64,000 nt of DNA from Bostrychus sinensis (GCA_020698575.1 CM036252.1:11232492-11296491); one strand, 5' to 3'; numbered from the stretch's first letter, positions 12,301 through 21,713 are shown. Notes: generated by a model not told the origin, from the letters alone. A program made the numbers and translations.

Positions 12301-15300
12301 AAATTAAGTTTGAGTCTGAAGGGGTAAAAAGATTTGAAAGGACTCGAAACTGAAAGTGTAAAAAATGAAATTTGTCTTCTGTCTGACACAGATTAACATC
12401 CACAACTGGACATTTGCAAGCACATCCAGAAAATCTATAAAAACAGTGTAGCTGCGCCGCGGGTTAGCTCAGTTGTTAGCGCTGCGGCGCGTACCCACGG
12501 CAACTACAGCCTGTCTCTGCGTCATGGGTTCGAGTCCGGACCCTGACGCTTTGCCGAATGTCTGTCCCTGCTCTCTTCCCTGCCACATCTCAACTGCTCT
12601 GTCTAATAAAGCCAAAAAAGACCTGGAAAAAAACAACAGTGCAGCCTATTTTGTGTTATTGAGATTATCTATATATTAATCTACAAATGTTCAGTATTAA
12701 GGACCTGTACTTCACCATTTTGTCCAGAGCATCCTCCCTGTGGAGCCTGTGGAGCAGAAGGAACAACCAGAGCCTGCTACAATAAGGTCAGATACAAAAG
12801 AAATAGAAATGCGAAAGGTCTATTTAGAAACCTATAATCATTTGTTAGTTTTGTAAATCTATTAAATTATGTACACATTTATTGACTTTTTCTCGCAGCG
12901 GTCCCAGATGTGTGGCGCTGTTCGACTACGAGGCGGTGGTGGAGGACGAGCTCACCTTCTCCCAGGGCGACGTCATCTCTCTGCTGGAGCTGATTGGTCG
13001 AGACTGGGGGCGGGGCCAGCTCCACAAACGAATAGGAATCTTCCCCCTGAACTTCACGGAGACAGTGGAGCCCCTCCCGCCGGCGCCGCCTGCTGGGGAA
13101 ACGAACAAAACCGCGCCAACAGAGACGACCGACTCTGAGATCACTGGTAAAATACTGTTGGTTCATTTTTTTTGTATAGCTTTTTAGTTTCCTTAGAGCA
13201 GTGGTTCTCATTTCTCATCGGTCGGGTCGGGTGAGATTTTTGTAGAGTCAATGGATTTTTAGAAGTTCAGGCGTGTCATGTTTAGAAAATGTTGAAAACG
13301 TCACTAAAGCTGTGGCTTGCATTACTCACACCTCACACACCCTGAAACTTATTCCCACAATGTTACAACACAGAGGAAAAAGCAATGTCTCAGTCAAAAA
13401 GTTACACACTAATGGTGCACTAATTGATAACTTTGAATTTTATCATCCTCAGGAAAGATGTGAAATTTTAAATGCAAAAAAGAAAATTCAAAATCCGTTT
13501 GACTTTGAAGTCCAGAGTCGCTCTTAAAGCTGGGGCTCACGTCTGCTGAAGAAGTTGAGCTACGAACGCACAACTTTGTCTTCTTCATCGGAATTCCCAG
13601 TGCTACGTAAAATTAGTAACGCTGTAGTTTAGGGCTGCACGATATGGAGAAAACATGCGATATTCGATAACTATGTTGAAAATTGCGATAACGATATTGC
13701 GATATTTGAAAATAGAGCCTACTTTTCGAACATAGTACTGTATTTTCCGCACTATAAGGCGCACCTAAAAGCCTTTAATTTTCTCAAAAACCGACAGTGC
13801 GCCTTATAATCCGATGCGCCTTATATATGGATCAATGTTGGTTAATTATGGCTACTGTATTCAGGGGGCGTCGCCGAAGTGACAGCGGTAAAAACGATAA
13901 AGGGGAATTCCAGTCCCAGCTGTTCATGTGTGCCATAGGCGTGTTTATGGATCCTGCCGCAAAAGAACAAGGAGGCGTGGCCTTTGCTCCATCTCAGTAG
14001 AAGAGTTGCGACATTGAGGGGACAGAAAACTGAGCGCTCGAACGCTGTTCATGTAGCTTTGAACTGTGACAAATGGAGTTGGAAATACATTGTTTTCAAC
14101 GAGGGAGTTGTAAGAACGCTGGTTTGTATTCTATTAATAAAGTTTGACTGACTGACTTATCTGACTGTTTTATTGACATTTCCTTTAGCGCAGCTCCATC
14201 TAGTGGATGCGCCTTATAATGCAGTGCGCCCTATATATGAAAACAGTTTTAAAATAGGCCATTAATTGAAGGTGCGCCTTATAATCCGATGTGCCTTATA
14301 GTGCGGAAAATACGGTAATCGACTAAGTGACCAGAGGCTGCCAGCCCTAAAAATGAGCGTTTTACTGCTTATGCCTTTCAAAAAACCTAAACCAGATGTG
14401 AACTGGGCTTCTCCGCACTTAGAAAAATAAAGACGACATAGAGAAATAAACTTGAGTGCCTGAATTACGCGCCTCCACGTTGACACACTGAGGGAATTTG
14501 AAAGGCAAAGCAGGCCTTTATGTCTCTTTATTCAGAAAAACAGCATGTCATGTTTGTTTTAAAGAAAATATTCCTAATGTTTTTCTCTGTTTTTTGTGTC
14601 TTTTCTAAACTAGGACCCACTCCTTCAACACAAGACCAAGACTCTGTAGTAAGTGTTTATATATTCACTTGGAAGTAATTCGTAGTAAGAACAAAAAGCT
14701 CATGTTGTTACTTATTTTTAATCCACAGACAGAGGAGTGGGCTGTGGCCGTGTACGACTTCCCCGGTCAGGCTGAGGAGGACCTGTCCTTCCAGAAGGGG
14801 GCGCTGATCCGAGTGCTGGAGCACATCAATGCAGAGTGGAGGAGAGGGAGAGTGGACGACAGAGAGGGGCTGTATCCTGCTGCTTTCACACAACCAACAA
14901 CAACAGGTTTGTTATCGCACCGTCAGCTGCAAAATTTACTATTTATACTCATATTTTTGCTTTGACATGTGGATAATGTGGTTCACTGTTGGACTGTTGC
15001 TGCCTGATTAAGGCTTACTCTGATTAATTGTGCACTAAGCGCTCTGAGCATGCTCCAGGGTAACGCATGTAAACAAATGAGAAACAATAAAGTGCAGTGT
15101 TTAGAGGAATACTCTTTTTAGACCAGCTGAAACATATGTTGGGTCACTTTGTTGCTGAGTAAACTTGATTTGTTTTGTCTTTTAGGGCTTTTGCATAATA
15201 GGTTTAATACAGGCTTTCTGCTCGGGCTTAAAAAGTCTAAAAAAGTCTGCATTTACGACTTTAAATTTGTTGAGATGCAGTGAACTTAAATCTGTTTAAA

Positions 15301-17287
15301 CAGGGCTTAAATATGTACATCTGATGTAACTACAGCGGCGTAACTTGGTAATGTGGGGCCCCAGAGCAGGAATTTAGAATGGGCTCTAAAGTTATGAAGC
15401 ACATTCAGTTCTTTAGGCAATAAGCTTTTAAATTTATAAACTGTTGCTGCTTTACTGGAGTTTGATACAAAAAACAGTGCTTATTTATTAATATTTAGGG
15501 GCAAATTTGTGAAACTTTTTTTTTTTATTACAGTTTGTGCATTTATCTTGTTTTTTTTTGTTTTTTTTTCTTTGTTATCCCTTTACAAATTTAACAGGAT
15601 TTAAAACTGAATTTATGTTAAAACCTCTGTTCTGTAACAGAGTTTTTGGGCTGCTCCTTGTTATTATGAATATTTTAAACACAGACTTGACCACAGATGA
15701 ACAAGGGCCAAATCTAATGGGCCCTTAAACCTCCTGGGCCCCAAAGCAGTGGCACTCGCCTGATATTCCGCCCCTGTGTAACTTACATTCTCAAAGGCGT
15801 TACCGTCTCTGAAACGACAGCTCAGACTTTTTTCTTACCAAGAACAAAATGCTTCAATCGTCACAAATAAACACTGCAGCCTCATTTATGACTCAGCTTT
15901 TTGTGCGCTGCAGGTTTATGAACTAGGTCTTGATTGGTTTTACAAAGGTCTAAAGAAGTCTGAAATTGAACTTGTTGAGCCATGCAGAAACAGCAAATGC
16001 TCTGTCCTACATAGTCACAGTTTTGTAGCACTTCCCCTTAACTGTTATAGCTCTCTTTTTGTCTTTTAACCGAGGACAAAGACAAGTTAAAGAGCTCAGA
16101 AATGACGAGTTTGCAGAATATAGCCTTTCTCCCATGTTATAATGTTGTTCCCTCATCTATAACATACCTGGAGTTGTGTTTTGTTTCATTCACACTGGGG
16201 CTGCAACAACGAATCGGATTAATCGATTATAATTGATTATTGAAATAATCGAATAATCACCAACTGGGATATTTAATAGACTCTGACACATGCCATGTTC
16301 TGAGAGAATCTATTATTACCTAGATAAAGCAGTAAAAAGTTAAAAACAATGTACAGTTTGTGTTTTTGATTAAAAATATAAATGTATTACAGATATTTGA
16401 TGTATATATGCTCTGTATAAACATCTTCAAGACGCATGCTTGTAGCTTTGTCTGATTTAATTTAGTAAAAATTAAGTGATTTTTGGTAGCATTATCACCA
16501 ATTTTTAACAAAAACTCTAAAACACCTCAAGTTTTTAACCATTTTAGTCGCACTTCTCTATCTGATCGAAAAAGTAATCGATTATCAAAATAATCGTTAG
16601 TTGCAGCCCTATTTCACTCCTTGGTTCTACAAAACTCCGCCTCTCCCAAAGTTTAAGGAAATAAAAAGCTCTTTTTCTTTGACACTGTTCAAACGAGCAC
16701 AACACTCTGCTGCCCTCTGCTGGTCTCTTCACCTGTTGCTTTATAGCAGTAGTAAAGTAATTATTGAAAAATCTTTCTTCTAGTGTCATGTTTTTAAAGG
16801 CTGTAAATGTTCCTCTGTTCTAGAGACGGCCAAGATTGGTTTAAAAATATGAATAAAAGCAGAATAAATCCCCTTTAACAATAAAAATATGTTGAGTTTA
16901 GAAAATACTTTAAGGTTGAATGACGTAATGAAGCTGTCCACGTTAAACTAAGCTAAAAAACCAAAACGTTTATGTGTAAATGTAACAACTAAGAACTACT
17001 TCCTGGTTCGTCCACAGCTCAGCCAATCACAGCGCAGCAGTCAGAGGTCAAAGCCAAGGCTCTGTTCGACTTCAGCGCAGAGAACGAGGATGAACTCAGT
17101 CTGAAGGTAAAGGTCGCTGCGTTCGCTCAGATACAGTGCGACAAACATCATTTACTTCTCCTAATGTCTCTTTTAGGTGGGCGACATTTTAACCCAAGTG
17201 GAGTCTGTGGACGAGCAGTGGATTCTGGGAGTTGTAGGCGGTAAACGTGGAATAGTCCCTAAAAACTACATTTCCATTCTCTCATGA
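1..17287 (+). CDS. sh3d19: SH3 domain-containing protein 19 (sh3d19), 3' part, 11 exons
   Basis: Adaptor protein; the family binds ADAM cytoplasmic tails and endocytic or actin regulators through SH3 domains (family knowledge). Exons: 1-355 (5' end outside the window), 1841-1912, 3230-3383, 7115-7364, 9804-10010, 12728-12786, 12899-13146, 14614-14648, 14729-14906, 17018-17106, 17177-17287. All junctions are GT-AG and phases match throughout (1,758 nt, 585 codons plus TGA). Residues 1 to about 346 are proline-rich with many PPLPPRP-type SH3 ligands. SH3 domains follow at about 366-425, 461-515 and 535-585. The order of the last three and the ending PKNYISILS resemble mammalian SH3D19, and GHPLY just before the first SH3 gap is shared with it. 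The two N-terminal SH3 domains of the mammalian protein are not seen. It converges on dclk2. Gene identity is secure; the missing 5' end is upstream of the window. Confidence 0.9.
383..606. repeat. 20-bp minisatellite, about 11 units
   Basis: Near-identical head-to-tail copies of a 20-bp unit containing AAAGGTATTGGCCTAAAG. A few units have AAAAG in place of AAAGG. It begins about 28 bp after the exon donor at 356. Confidence 0.97.
900..1140 (-). repeat. tRNA-derived SINE remnant
   Basis: The reverse complement of about 1090-1133 reads AGTAGCTCAGTTGGTAGA followed by GCGCTCGCCCACTAACCC, a tRNA-like A-box region. The flank (AAAGCACTTTACATGAAGG, CATTCACACTCA) is typical of fish SINE bodies. Boundaries are approximate. 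Confidence 0.55.
1297..1560 (-). mobile_element. Family A miniature element, truncated
   Basis: Shares AGAGCAGACTGGATGTAG, TTGGTCAGTGCTTCCTGGAG (inverted), GAATACAGGATTACTCAAAC and AACATGGTAGAAAGCTC with the copies at 22861-23392 and 39952-41193. The AAAGGGGC ends are missing here. Confidence 0.6.
1841..1912 (+). CDS. sh3d19: sh3d19 exon, Ser/Pro-rich
   Basis: Preceded by TTATTTTTCAG and followed by GTAAGA. Its 72 bp keep the phase and encode a short basic segment reading RPSVPSKPASLTSPRR. Confidence 0.8.
2353..2830. mobile_element. Family B miniature element
   Basis: Imperfect inverted ends: AAAGTCTCATATTATGC at the left and GCAAAATAGGGGACCTTT at the right. The interior (GGTGGGGACTGG, TTAGCAACAT, TAACAGATAGATAA) recurs at 44062-44610. 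It lies in an sh3d19 intron. Confidence 0.6.
3230..3383 (+). CDS. sh3d19: sh3d19 exon, proline-rich
   Basis: Acceptor CTTTTGTCAG and donor ACG|GTGCGA. It encodes PVPPKPIAQPPCRP and ends SDPPLPPR, again candidate SH3 ligands. Phase agrees with both neighbours. Confidence 0.85.
3525..4673. mobile_element. Degenerate 'GGGCTTGACATTAAC' element hosting a nested insertion
   Basis: The left end has GCATTAACACAAGCCAACC and the right end has CCAGTGAGCAAAAAGGTTAT followed by AAGCCCC. They match the ends of the copies at 31247-32090 and 60610-61648. The interval 3728-4386 is a separate element inserted into it. Confidence 0.5.
3728..4386. mobile_element. hAT-like miniature element (TAGGGCTGCACRATAT family)
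   Basis: Inverted ends TAGGGCTGCACAATATAT and ATATCGTGCAGCCCTA are flanked by a perfect 8-bp duplication, GTCTTAAT, at 3720-3727 and 4387-4394. The left end is repeated inside at 3938-4024 after about 125 bp resembling family B. No transposase. Confidence 0.85.
5345..5720. repeat. SINE-like fragment, ATAAT-rich stretch and T-run
   Basis: 5375-5415 (TATATAGTGCTTTTCTAG, CTCAAAGTGCTTTACAG) resembles the 3' body common to fish SINEs. 5500-5690 repeats a CCAATAATGT motif, and 5697-5720 is a T homopolymer. Confidence 0.45.
6053..6828 (+). mobile_element. 5'-truncated L2-type LINE with target-site duplication
   Basis: 6079-6564 encodes 161 residues from the C-terminal end of a LINE polymerase ORF (YLGVHINNKLDW near its start, RRSFLPVAIRLFNSSP near its end), followed by a 3' region ending GGGATTAATAAAGTTATTTC. 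A perfect 14-bp direct repeat ATCTTATATTATCT flanks it (6039-6052 and 6829-6842). A second copy of the 3' end is at about 22030-22240. The fragment lacks the catalytic reverse-transcriptase motifs. Confidence 0.85.
7115..7364 (+). CDS. sh3d19: sh3d19 exon, proline-rich, ends GHPLYNSN
   Basis: Acceptor TTTGTTTCCAG and donor AAC|GTAAGG. It carries GPPLPPRPKPGHPLY, the best conserved proline-rich landmark of the family, which in the mammalian protein comes directly before the first SH3 domain. Confidence 0.9.
7488..9775. repeat. 2.3-kb minisatellite, TTTAGTCCTGGATTAGAC type
   Basis: About one hundred copies of a roughly 22-bp unit that alternates forms such as GACCTGATTTAGTCC, GACCATGTTTTAGTGC and GATCATGTTTTAGTCC, with larger blocks repeated in the same order. 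After about 9530 the units decay to TGGTTTAGTC. It fills nearly all of the sh3d19 intron 7365-9803. Confidence 0.97.
9804..10010 (+). CDS. sh3d19: sh3d19 exon, acidic linker
   Basis: Acceptor TATGTTTCAG and donor ACACAG|GTAAGA; 207 bp, phase 0 at both ends. Encodes KQEVLIVLDDPSPAPSEP and later LLDLDGELEPV. No SH3 fold residues are present, although the mammalian protein has its first two SH3 domains in this part. Confidence 0.85.
10137..10956. mobile_element. Miniature DNA transposon with about 70-bp terminal inverted repeats
   Basis: 10137-10207 and 10886-10956 are inverted copies with only a few mismatches, starting TAGACCCTTTTCACGTGA. TA at each outer edge could be the target duplication. 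No transposase ORF; family unassigned. Confidence 0.85.
11264..12241. mobile_element. Tigger/pogo-type element, palindromic double copy
   Basis: Ends CCGTATTTTCCGGACTATAA and CTTATAGTCCGGAAAATACG are flanked by TA. Arms 11264-11385 and 12120-12241 are inverted copies. A complete internal end with TA at 11878-11879 shows that one unit is 11264-11877 and the rest is a shortened inverse unit. 11526-11720 encodes a CENP-B/pogo N-terminal helix-turn-helix (NESMVRRWRRQREEV, then WPELENVLEDWVNTQR). The catalytic DDE domain is absent. Confidence 0.85.
12453..12634 (+). mobile_element. tRNA-derived SINE
   Basis: Begins GCGCCGCGGGTTAGCTCAG (A-box region) and has a B box GGTTCGAGTCC at 12527-12537, a tRNA-unrelated body and an A-rich tail. 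It is flanked by AACAGTGTAGC (12442-12452) and AACAGTGCAGC (12635-12645), 10 of 11 identical. Confidence 0.85.
12728..12786 (+). CDS. sh3d19: sh3d19 exon, short linker
   Basis: Acceptor TTTTGTCCAG and donor ATAAG|GTCAGA. Its 59 bp encode ILPVEPVEQKEQPEPATI and set the phase for the following SH3 exon. Confidence 0.75.
12899..13146 (+). CDS. sh3d19: sh3d19 exon, SH3 domain (first of three seen)
   Basis: Acceptor TTTCTCGCAG and donor CACTG|GTAAAA. It shows the SH3 signatures ALFDYE, DELTFSQGDVI, a DWGRGQ tryptophan and GIFPLNF. It best matches the third SH3 of mammalian SH3D19. Confidence 0.93.
13630..13735. mobile_element. Left end of a TAGGGCTGCACGATAT hAT-like element
   Basis: Reads TAGGGCTGCACGATATGG to TTTTCGAACATAG like the copy at 35132-35567, and is then interrupted by the Tigger-type element from 13738. 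Confidence 0.7.
13738..14315. mobile_element. Tigger/pogo-type miniature element
   Basis: Ends CTGTATTTTCCGCACTATAA and TTATAGTGCGGAAAATACGG, with TA on both sides (13736-13737, 14316-14317). Internal subterminal GCGCCTTATAATCCGATG repeats are inverted. Distinct from the element at 11264 (GGCGC, not AGCCGC). No transposase. Confidence 0.85.
14614..14648 (+). CDS. sh3d19: sh3d19 micro-exon, linker
   Basis: Only 35 bp, between TTCTAAACTAG and GTAAGTG; it restores phase 0 and encodes GPTPSTQDQDSV. Confidence 0.75.
14729..14906 (+). CDS. sh3d19: sh3d19 exon, SH3 domain (second of three seen)
   Basis: Acceptor TTAATCCACAG and donor ACAACAG|GTTTGT. SH3 landmarks are AVYDFPGQ, DLSFQKGALI, EWRRGRV and GLYPAAF. 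Confidence 0.92.
15333..15776. mobile_element. hAT-like miniature element (CAG..CTG ends)
   Basis: Begins CAGCGGCGTAACTTGG and ends ATTCCGCCCCTG, with internal GGGGCCCC near both ends. Flanked by TGTAACTA (15325-15332) and TGTAACTT (15777-15784), 7 of 8 identical. Confidence 0.7.
16086..16878 (+). mobile_element. Family A miniature element with nested hAT-like insertion
   Basis: Starts near TTAAAGAGCTCAG and contains CCATGTTATAATGTTGTTCC and AACATACCTGGAGTTGTG. It ends CAAGATTGGTTTAAAAATAT then CCCCTTTAA, as in the copies at 22861 and 54915. Confidence 0.7.
16196..16611. mobile_element. hAT-like miniature element nested in family A copy
   Basis: Ends TGGGGCTGCAACAACGAATC and TAATCGTTAGTTGCAGCCCT are near-inverted, with ATCGATTA-type repeats inside. 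Flanks ATTCACAC and TTTCACTC match 6 of 8. Confidence 0.7.
17018..17106 (+). CDS. sh3d19: sh3d19 exon, N-terminal half of last SH3
   Basis: Acceptor TCGTCCACAG and donor CTGAAG|GTAAAG. Encodes KALFDFSAENEDELSLK, the first half of an SH3 domain split by a 70-bp intron. Confidence 0.92.
17177..17287 (+). CDS. sh3d19: sh3d19 terminal exon, C-terminal half of last SH3 and stop
   Basis: Acceptor GTCTCTTTTAG. Encodes VGDILTQVESVDEQWILG and then GIVPKNYISILS followed by TGA. The protein ends at the SH3 domain, as in the mammalian homologue. Confidence 0.93.
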   Translation: MGDILTQVESVDEQWILGVVGGKRGIVPKNYISILS

Positions 17288-18145
17288 GACCAAAAGGAAA
17301 CGGCACAATGACTTTTCTGCACTACTTTTTTTTTTTTTTTTTTCCTTTGACGCTACAGTACAGTGGAGATTCGAAATGTGACTTTTTAAGAGAAAACATT
17401 TGATACGTCTTGTTTTAATGTTGATCGAAATACATTTTTATGGTCACGTTGTTGGATTTTCATCGGAAATAACTTTGGGACCAAGACCTTTGTTTAACTA
17501 AAGGATAACTGTAACCATGGAGTGTAACTTACATGCATTTTTGTCTCCGTTTTGCCTTTTTTCTACCAACATTTCCTTTTCAAACTCGCAAACAGTGGGA
17601 CTAAAAGTGTCTCTCCTCAAATACAGTTGTTTTTTTTCATGATATTTTTGAATGGCAGTCAATGGGAGCCGCGTGTCTTGGAGCCGACCTTGATTTCTGC
17701 TCAAGCTTTGCCTATTCACTGTTATACCGCTGTTTATTTACATGACATGAAGTTTAAACTGTATTTTTATCTTGCAACACTAAAAGTCTTGGCATCTAAA
17801 GCGCTGCCGTTACTCAAAACAGTTACTCAAACAGGACATGGACATAATTCTGAGTATTTCGAGTCCATGTTTTGAAGGAAAAATACTAAGTTGTACAACA
17901 TCAGCAGTTTTGTGTTTACTAAACTCACTCTGGGTCCTGACATTTCTTCAACACAACGTCTAACCATTTCCATCATTATTATTATTTATATATAAAACAT
18001 CTACAGTTTGTTGGCTAGAAACGCTAATGTTGTACAGAAATGTCGGTATTATTGGTGTAAACAAACATTCCTGCACCTTTTAATGAAAATAAAATGTACA
18101 GCAGCGGTCTGTTTTGTCAAATAATAAACTCCGTCTCATCAGATC
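17288..18145 (+). other. sh3d19: sh3d19 3' UTR with polyadenylation signals
   Basis: About 0.85 kb of non-coding sequence follows the stop. AATAAA occurs at 18088-18093 and 18123-18128, and a GT-rich stretch (GTGGGTTTTGG) follows at about 18158, so cleavage near 18145 is likely. The exact end is inferred. Confidence 0.6.
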
Positions 18146-19411
18146 TTTTTATTCCAGTGGGTTTTGGTCCTCAGTTTGTCCCTTAAAGGCTACCGTAGCT
18201 GGTTGACTTCAAAAGTGGAAGGTTAGTAGTTTATTTTACTTTTGAAGGAACAATTTCTCAGTGGCAGAGTGTTGCAATCAGAGGGTCATGGGTTCAAAAC
18301 TGTAATTGTATATGTACGTAAGTAATTTGTATTTTGTACTGTTTACATTCAATACTTCATTTTACTTCAATTTTGTACTATTCTACTTCAGTAACATTAC
18401 TATAAAGTAGCAGTAGTTCAGTACTACTTACACCTCTGCTTAATTTATTTTATTAAAGGCCAACTACGTACTAGTTTTGGAAAATGTGGGGGAAAAAAGT
18501 ATGTTAAAAGAAAAATAGTCCTCCTCTTCTCCTATCTATGTGTGTTTTATTTCGTTTAATGTCAGATTTTGGCTTTACTTCTCTTTTTTCTGTCTCTGTT
18601 TTGTGTTTTTCTACAGTTTTTTGGCGTGAGCAGTTGGAGCCAGTGCTGGACTTGGTCGTACTTGCCGTCGTCATTGCTCCACTGAATAAATACAAAGTGC
18701 ACAAGCTCAGACTCAACCAATGAAAGTGTCTCTGATCCGAATGGGACCGCCCCCCTTTGTTCTGAGCCTGTAATTGGTCAAAAAATTCAGTCCCTGCTCT
18801 ACTTCCCCCTCTGTCAAAAATACTTTATAATAAGGCTTAATAAATAATTCACTGTGGAGATCCCTGAAGGATAACAGTAATCGTGATGCCACTGATTTTG
18901 TTTTATTTTCACAGTTCAACTCAACCTTTTTTCAAATCCATTCATTGTTTTTCCATTTTCTGCAAACATCCTTTGAACTTTATCCAAACAAACACACAAC
19001 TCCTGTTCTTATCGACATAAAATAGTACCATTACTTTAAAAACACTGTTGCATCTCCTACAAAAAGAGACAGGACTAGTTTTCCTCCCATAAAACCCAGT
19101 TCAGTTCACAACCAGTTACTTATGAATACTTTAGATCCTACTTTAACTTCACATACAATACTTAAGGAGATGGAGATTTTGAGAACAATTAGAGAAAAAC
19201 TAGTCCCGTTCGGTTGAAAATCCTTATCCATCTACTGCAAAAGTCTATTTCAGTCTAAACTGAGGAATGGTTTGTGAATTGTGGAATGGTTTCAACTTTC
19301 ACTCAGCAACTTTCATTAAAAACATACGCAAAGGCAGAGAAAAGTGCAGCCGTCCTGGGTTTGAAGCAATTAAAACACTTATTTAAACTAGATTGTCCCA
19401 AAGATGTATAC
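18146..19411. other. Intergenic sequence, no supported gene
   Basis: AT-rich. 18260-18300 (CAGTGGCAGAGTGTTG, GGGTCATGGGTTC) looks like a worn tRNA-derived piece. 18620-18722 is a short open segment after a good acceptor, treated as a finding. Nothing else stands out. Confidence 0.5.
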
Positions 19412-19880
19412 CAGGGATAGGCAAGTTTGATTGCAGCCGGGCCGAATCATTTTTGACCCATCAGGTGGCGGCCACATGAATGGACATACAGTTCTCTGTC
19501 ATGGTTCGTTGGCAGCTTTAAATGAACTTATATTAACATGTTCAATTACGTTTACAAAATAAATAGATCAATAAATAAAAATCCTCACCCCAACCACACC
19601 TCCCCCTATTTTGATACATTTTTATTTGGCAAATTAGATAAACATTGGATAATTATTGGATAGAGGCAAAGGTAACCATGACAGAAGGAGGTCACATGAC
19701 GCTTGCTATTTATTGGTTGCAGGAAACTCAAACCATGAAACCATGACAGAGTTGGGTCTTACAGCGGCCCATTTACTGACAGCTCCATGGGGATAAATGT
19801 AAGTAATATCAAATAATAGCAATTAATAAAAGTGGCTATCAGCTAAAAAGTTGATGAGGGCCAAGGGTTGCTTACCGCTG
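19412..19880. mobile_element. Probable hAT-like remnant
   Basis: Ends CAGGGATAGGCAAG and GGTTGCTTACCGCTG are weakly inverted; flanks ATGTATAC and ATGTGTAA match 6 of 8. The interior shows GCAGCCGGGCCGAATCAT, common near hAT ends. Confidence 0.55.
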
Positions 19881-21604
19881 ATGTGTAAGTAAGTAAACTT
19901 TATTTATATAGCGCCTTTCACAGACATGGAGTCACAAATCGCTTCACATGAATAACACAATATTTAAAATAATTTAAAAATGCAAACAATAAATACAGAC
20001 ATTTAAAATTGCTAATTTAAAAATCATTTAAAATAATTTAATATATATATATAGTATACCCTTTTACTGTTTAAAAACAAGTTAGCTACACAGACACCAA
20101 TACTTTTCAGTGGGTAATTAGCCACAAATTAGTTATAACGCTTCATAACAATGTGGTTTTGGCAAACTGAAATGAACTGACTACATGTGAGCTGTCAGTG
20201 AGTGGGTAGAGAACATTAGCAAGTGGCTTTATATTTAGCGGCTAAAGGCTACAAGCTACTGAAGTCTATGGACACCATGCCTCGCCCCTCAGTGAGTTTA
20301 ATTTACTGCAGAGGAATAAAAACTGAAGTAATGACTCTTTGTGTTGTCACATTTCCAGCTAGCGCTCGTCTGAGGCAACATGACGCTTAGGAAATTTCAC
20401 GTGATGATGAATTTATTCACGATCAAATGTAGTCGAGAGGCCGGTAGTTGTCGGAGGAAAAAACAGTTTTATTTTTGGACTTTTTATGCCACTTGCAACG
20501 GTTACTGGAAGTATTACAACACATCTTTTTGGTTGAAAATGCAGAAATGTGAAAAAGGCCTATTGTGGAGTTGAGGCATTGAGGAGGCATAAGTCATAAG
20601 AAATGAGATCCACACAATGTTTTCTTGGACTTATACAGAACGAGAAAACCCCACAAGGAGGCGCTAGAGTGATATCCAGAGTTTTAGGACCTGTTCTTTG
20701 TTATGAGACTCTTAAACTGAGATTTAGATTCGATAAAAGCAACGTAAATACTTGCTCAGACCCAGGAGGCTGCACTGTTAAAGGTTTGGTTTAAAGCAAA
20801 GAAAACAATTAAGACTCGTGGGTTTAAGGTCAGAGGTCGAGCCGCTGATGGGACAAACGTTTTATTCTTCAAATATTGGTGTCTAGAGGTCATTATGGTT
20901 ACGTTTAATTTAGTGCGTATAATAGACTGTAGGTTAATATCGTGTTGCTAAAAGACAAGGTACAAGAAAGTAACAATGGCAGAATTGTTTTTTCTGAGCT
21001 ATTTCTGCCAATTTAAGGCAGATCAAACCAATTTAAGTGTTTTCCATTTCTTGTATGCCTATTTTAATGCTATGTCTCAGTAACTTTAGATAAAACAATG
21101 AGCCAACTAAGCACCGTCTCGCAATGGAAATGAAACAGCGGCCATATTTTATACAAACACTAGGTTGTAATGGACAAGGCAGGCTCTCCTGTTTCATGGG
21201 TGGCACCAAAAGTTCTTGCCGTTTGTAATAAAATAAAATAAAATGTCCCGATCAGCGGCTGCGGCCACAAGGTCAAGGCCATGGAAAAACTGGAAAAGTT
21301 CAAAGGTCGTGTAAGGTTCGTAACGCTGCGTCAGGCCAAACACGTCTCCTCGTGTCCACTCGACTGGTTCAAGTTTTAAAAAGAATCTCACGCACACATA
21401 TTTACACACACACCCTTCATTTGTACCATTATTATTATTATCATTATTATTATTATTATTATTAGGATCACCAGACAAGATGGCGGATGATTGGATGGAG
21501 CGATATGATTGGTCGATAAAACCGTCAACGTCACATCTTTAGTAAAACAACCCAATAATGTACGAAAATCATTTCTTTACAGCGTCAGCACCCTCCAGAG
21601 GTAT
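19881..21604. other. Intergenic, simple repeats only
   Basis: 19890-19960 has a fish-SINE-like piece (TTTATTTATATAGCGCCTTT). 20040-20054 is AT dinucleotide and 21430-21464 an ATT trinucleotide repeat. No coding signal is convincing. Part may be the dclk2 3' UTR, whose end I cannot place. Confidence 0.45.
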
Positions 21605-21713
21605 TGTCTCTATCTCACAATGGTAAAGAATTAGTGCCCAGGCCTGGACTCAAACAAGAGATCTTCTAGTTCAAGGGTAAATGCTCTATCCATTGAGCCA
21701 CATCAGGGTTCCT
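21605..21713 (-). repeat. tRNA-like SINE fragment
   Basis: The reverse complement begins GTGGCTCAATGGATAGAGCA and continues to a TTTGAGTCCAGGCC B-box-like segment. A related piece is at 26345-26435. Confidence 0.6.

Noticed and set aside
12453..12540. Functional tRNA gene suggested by A and B boxes
   Set aside because: The sequence cannot fold into a full cloverleaf with an acceptor stem, continues into a SINE body with an A-rich tail, and is flanked by a direct repeat; it is a tRNA-derived SINE.
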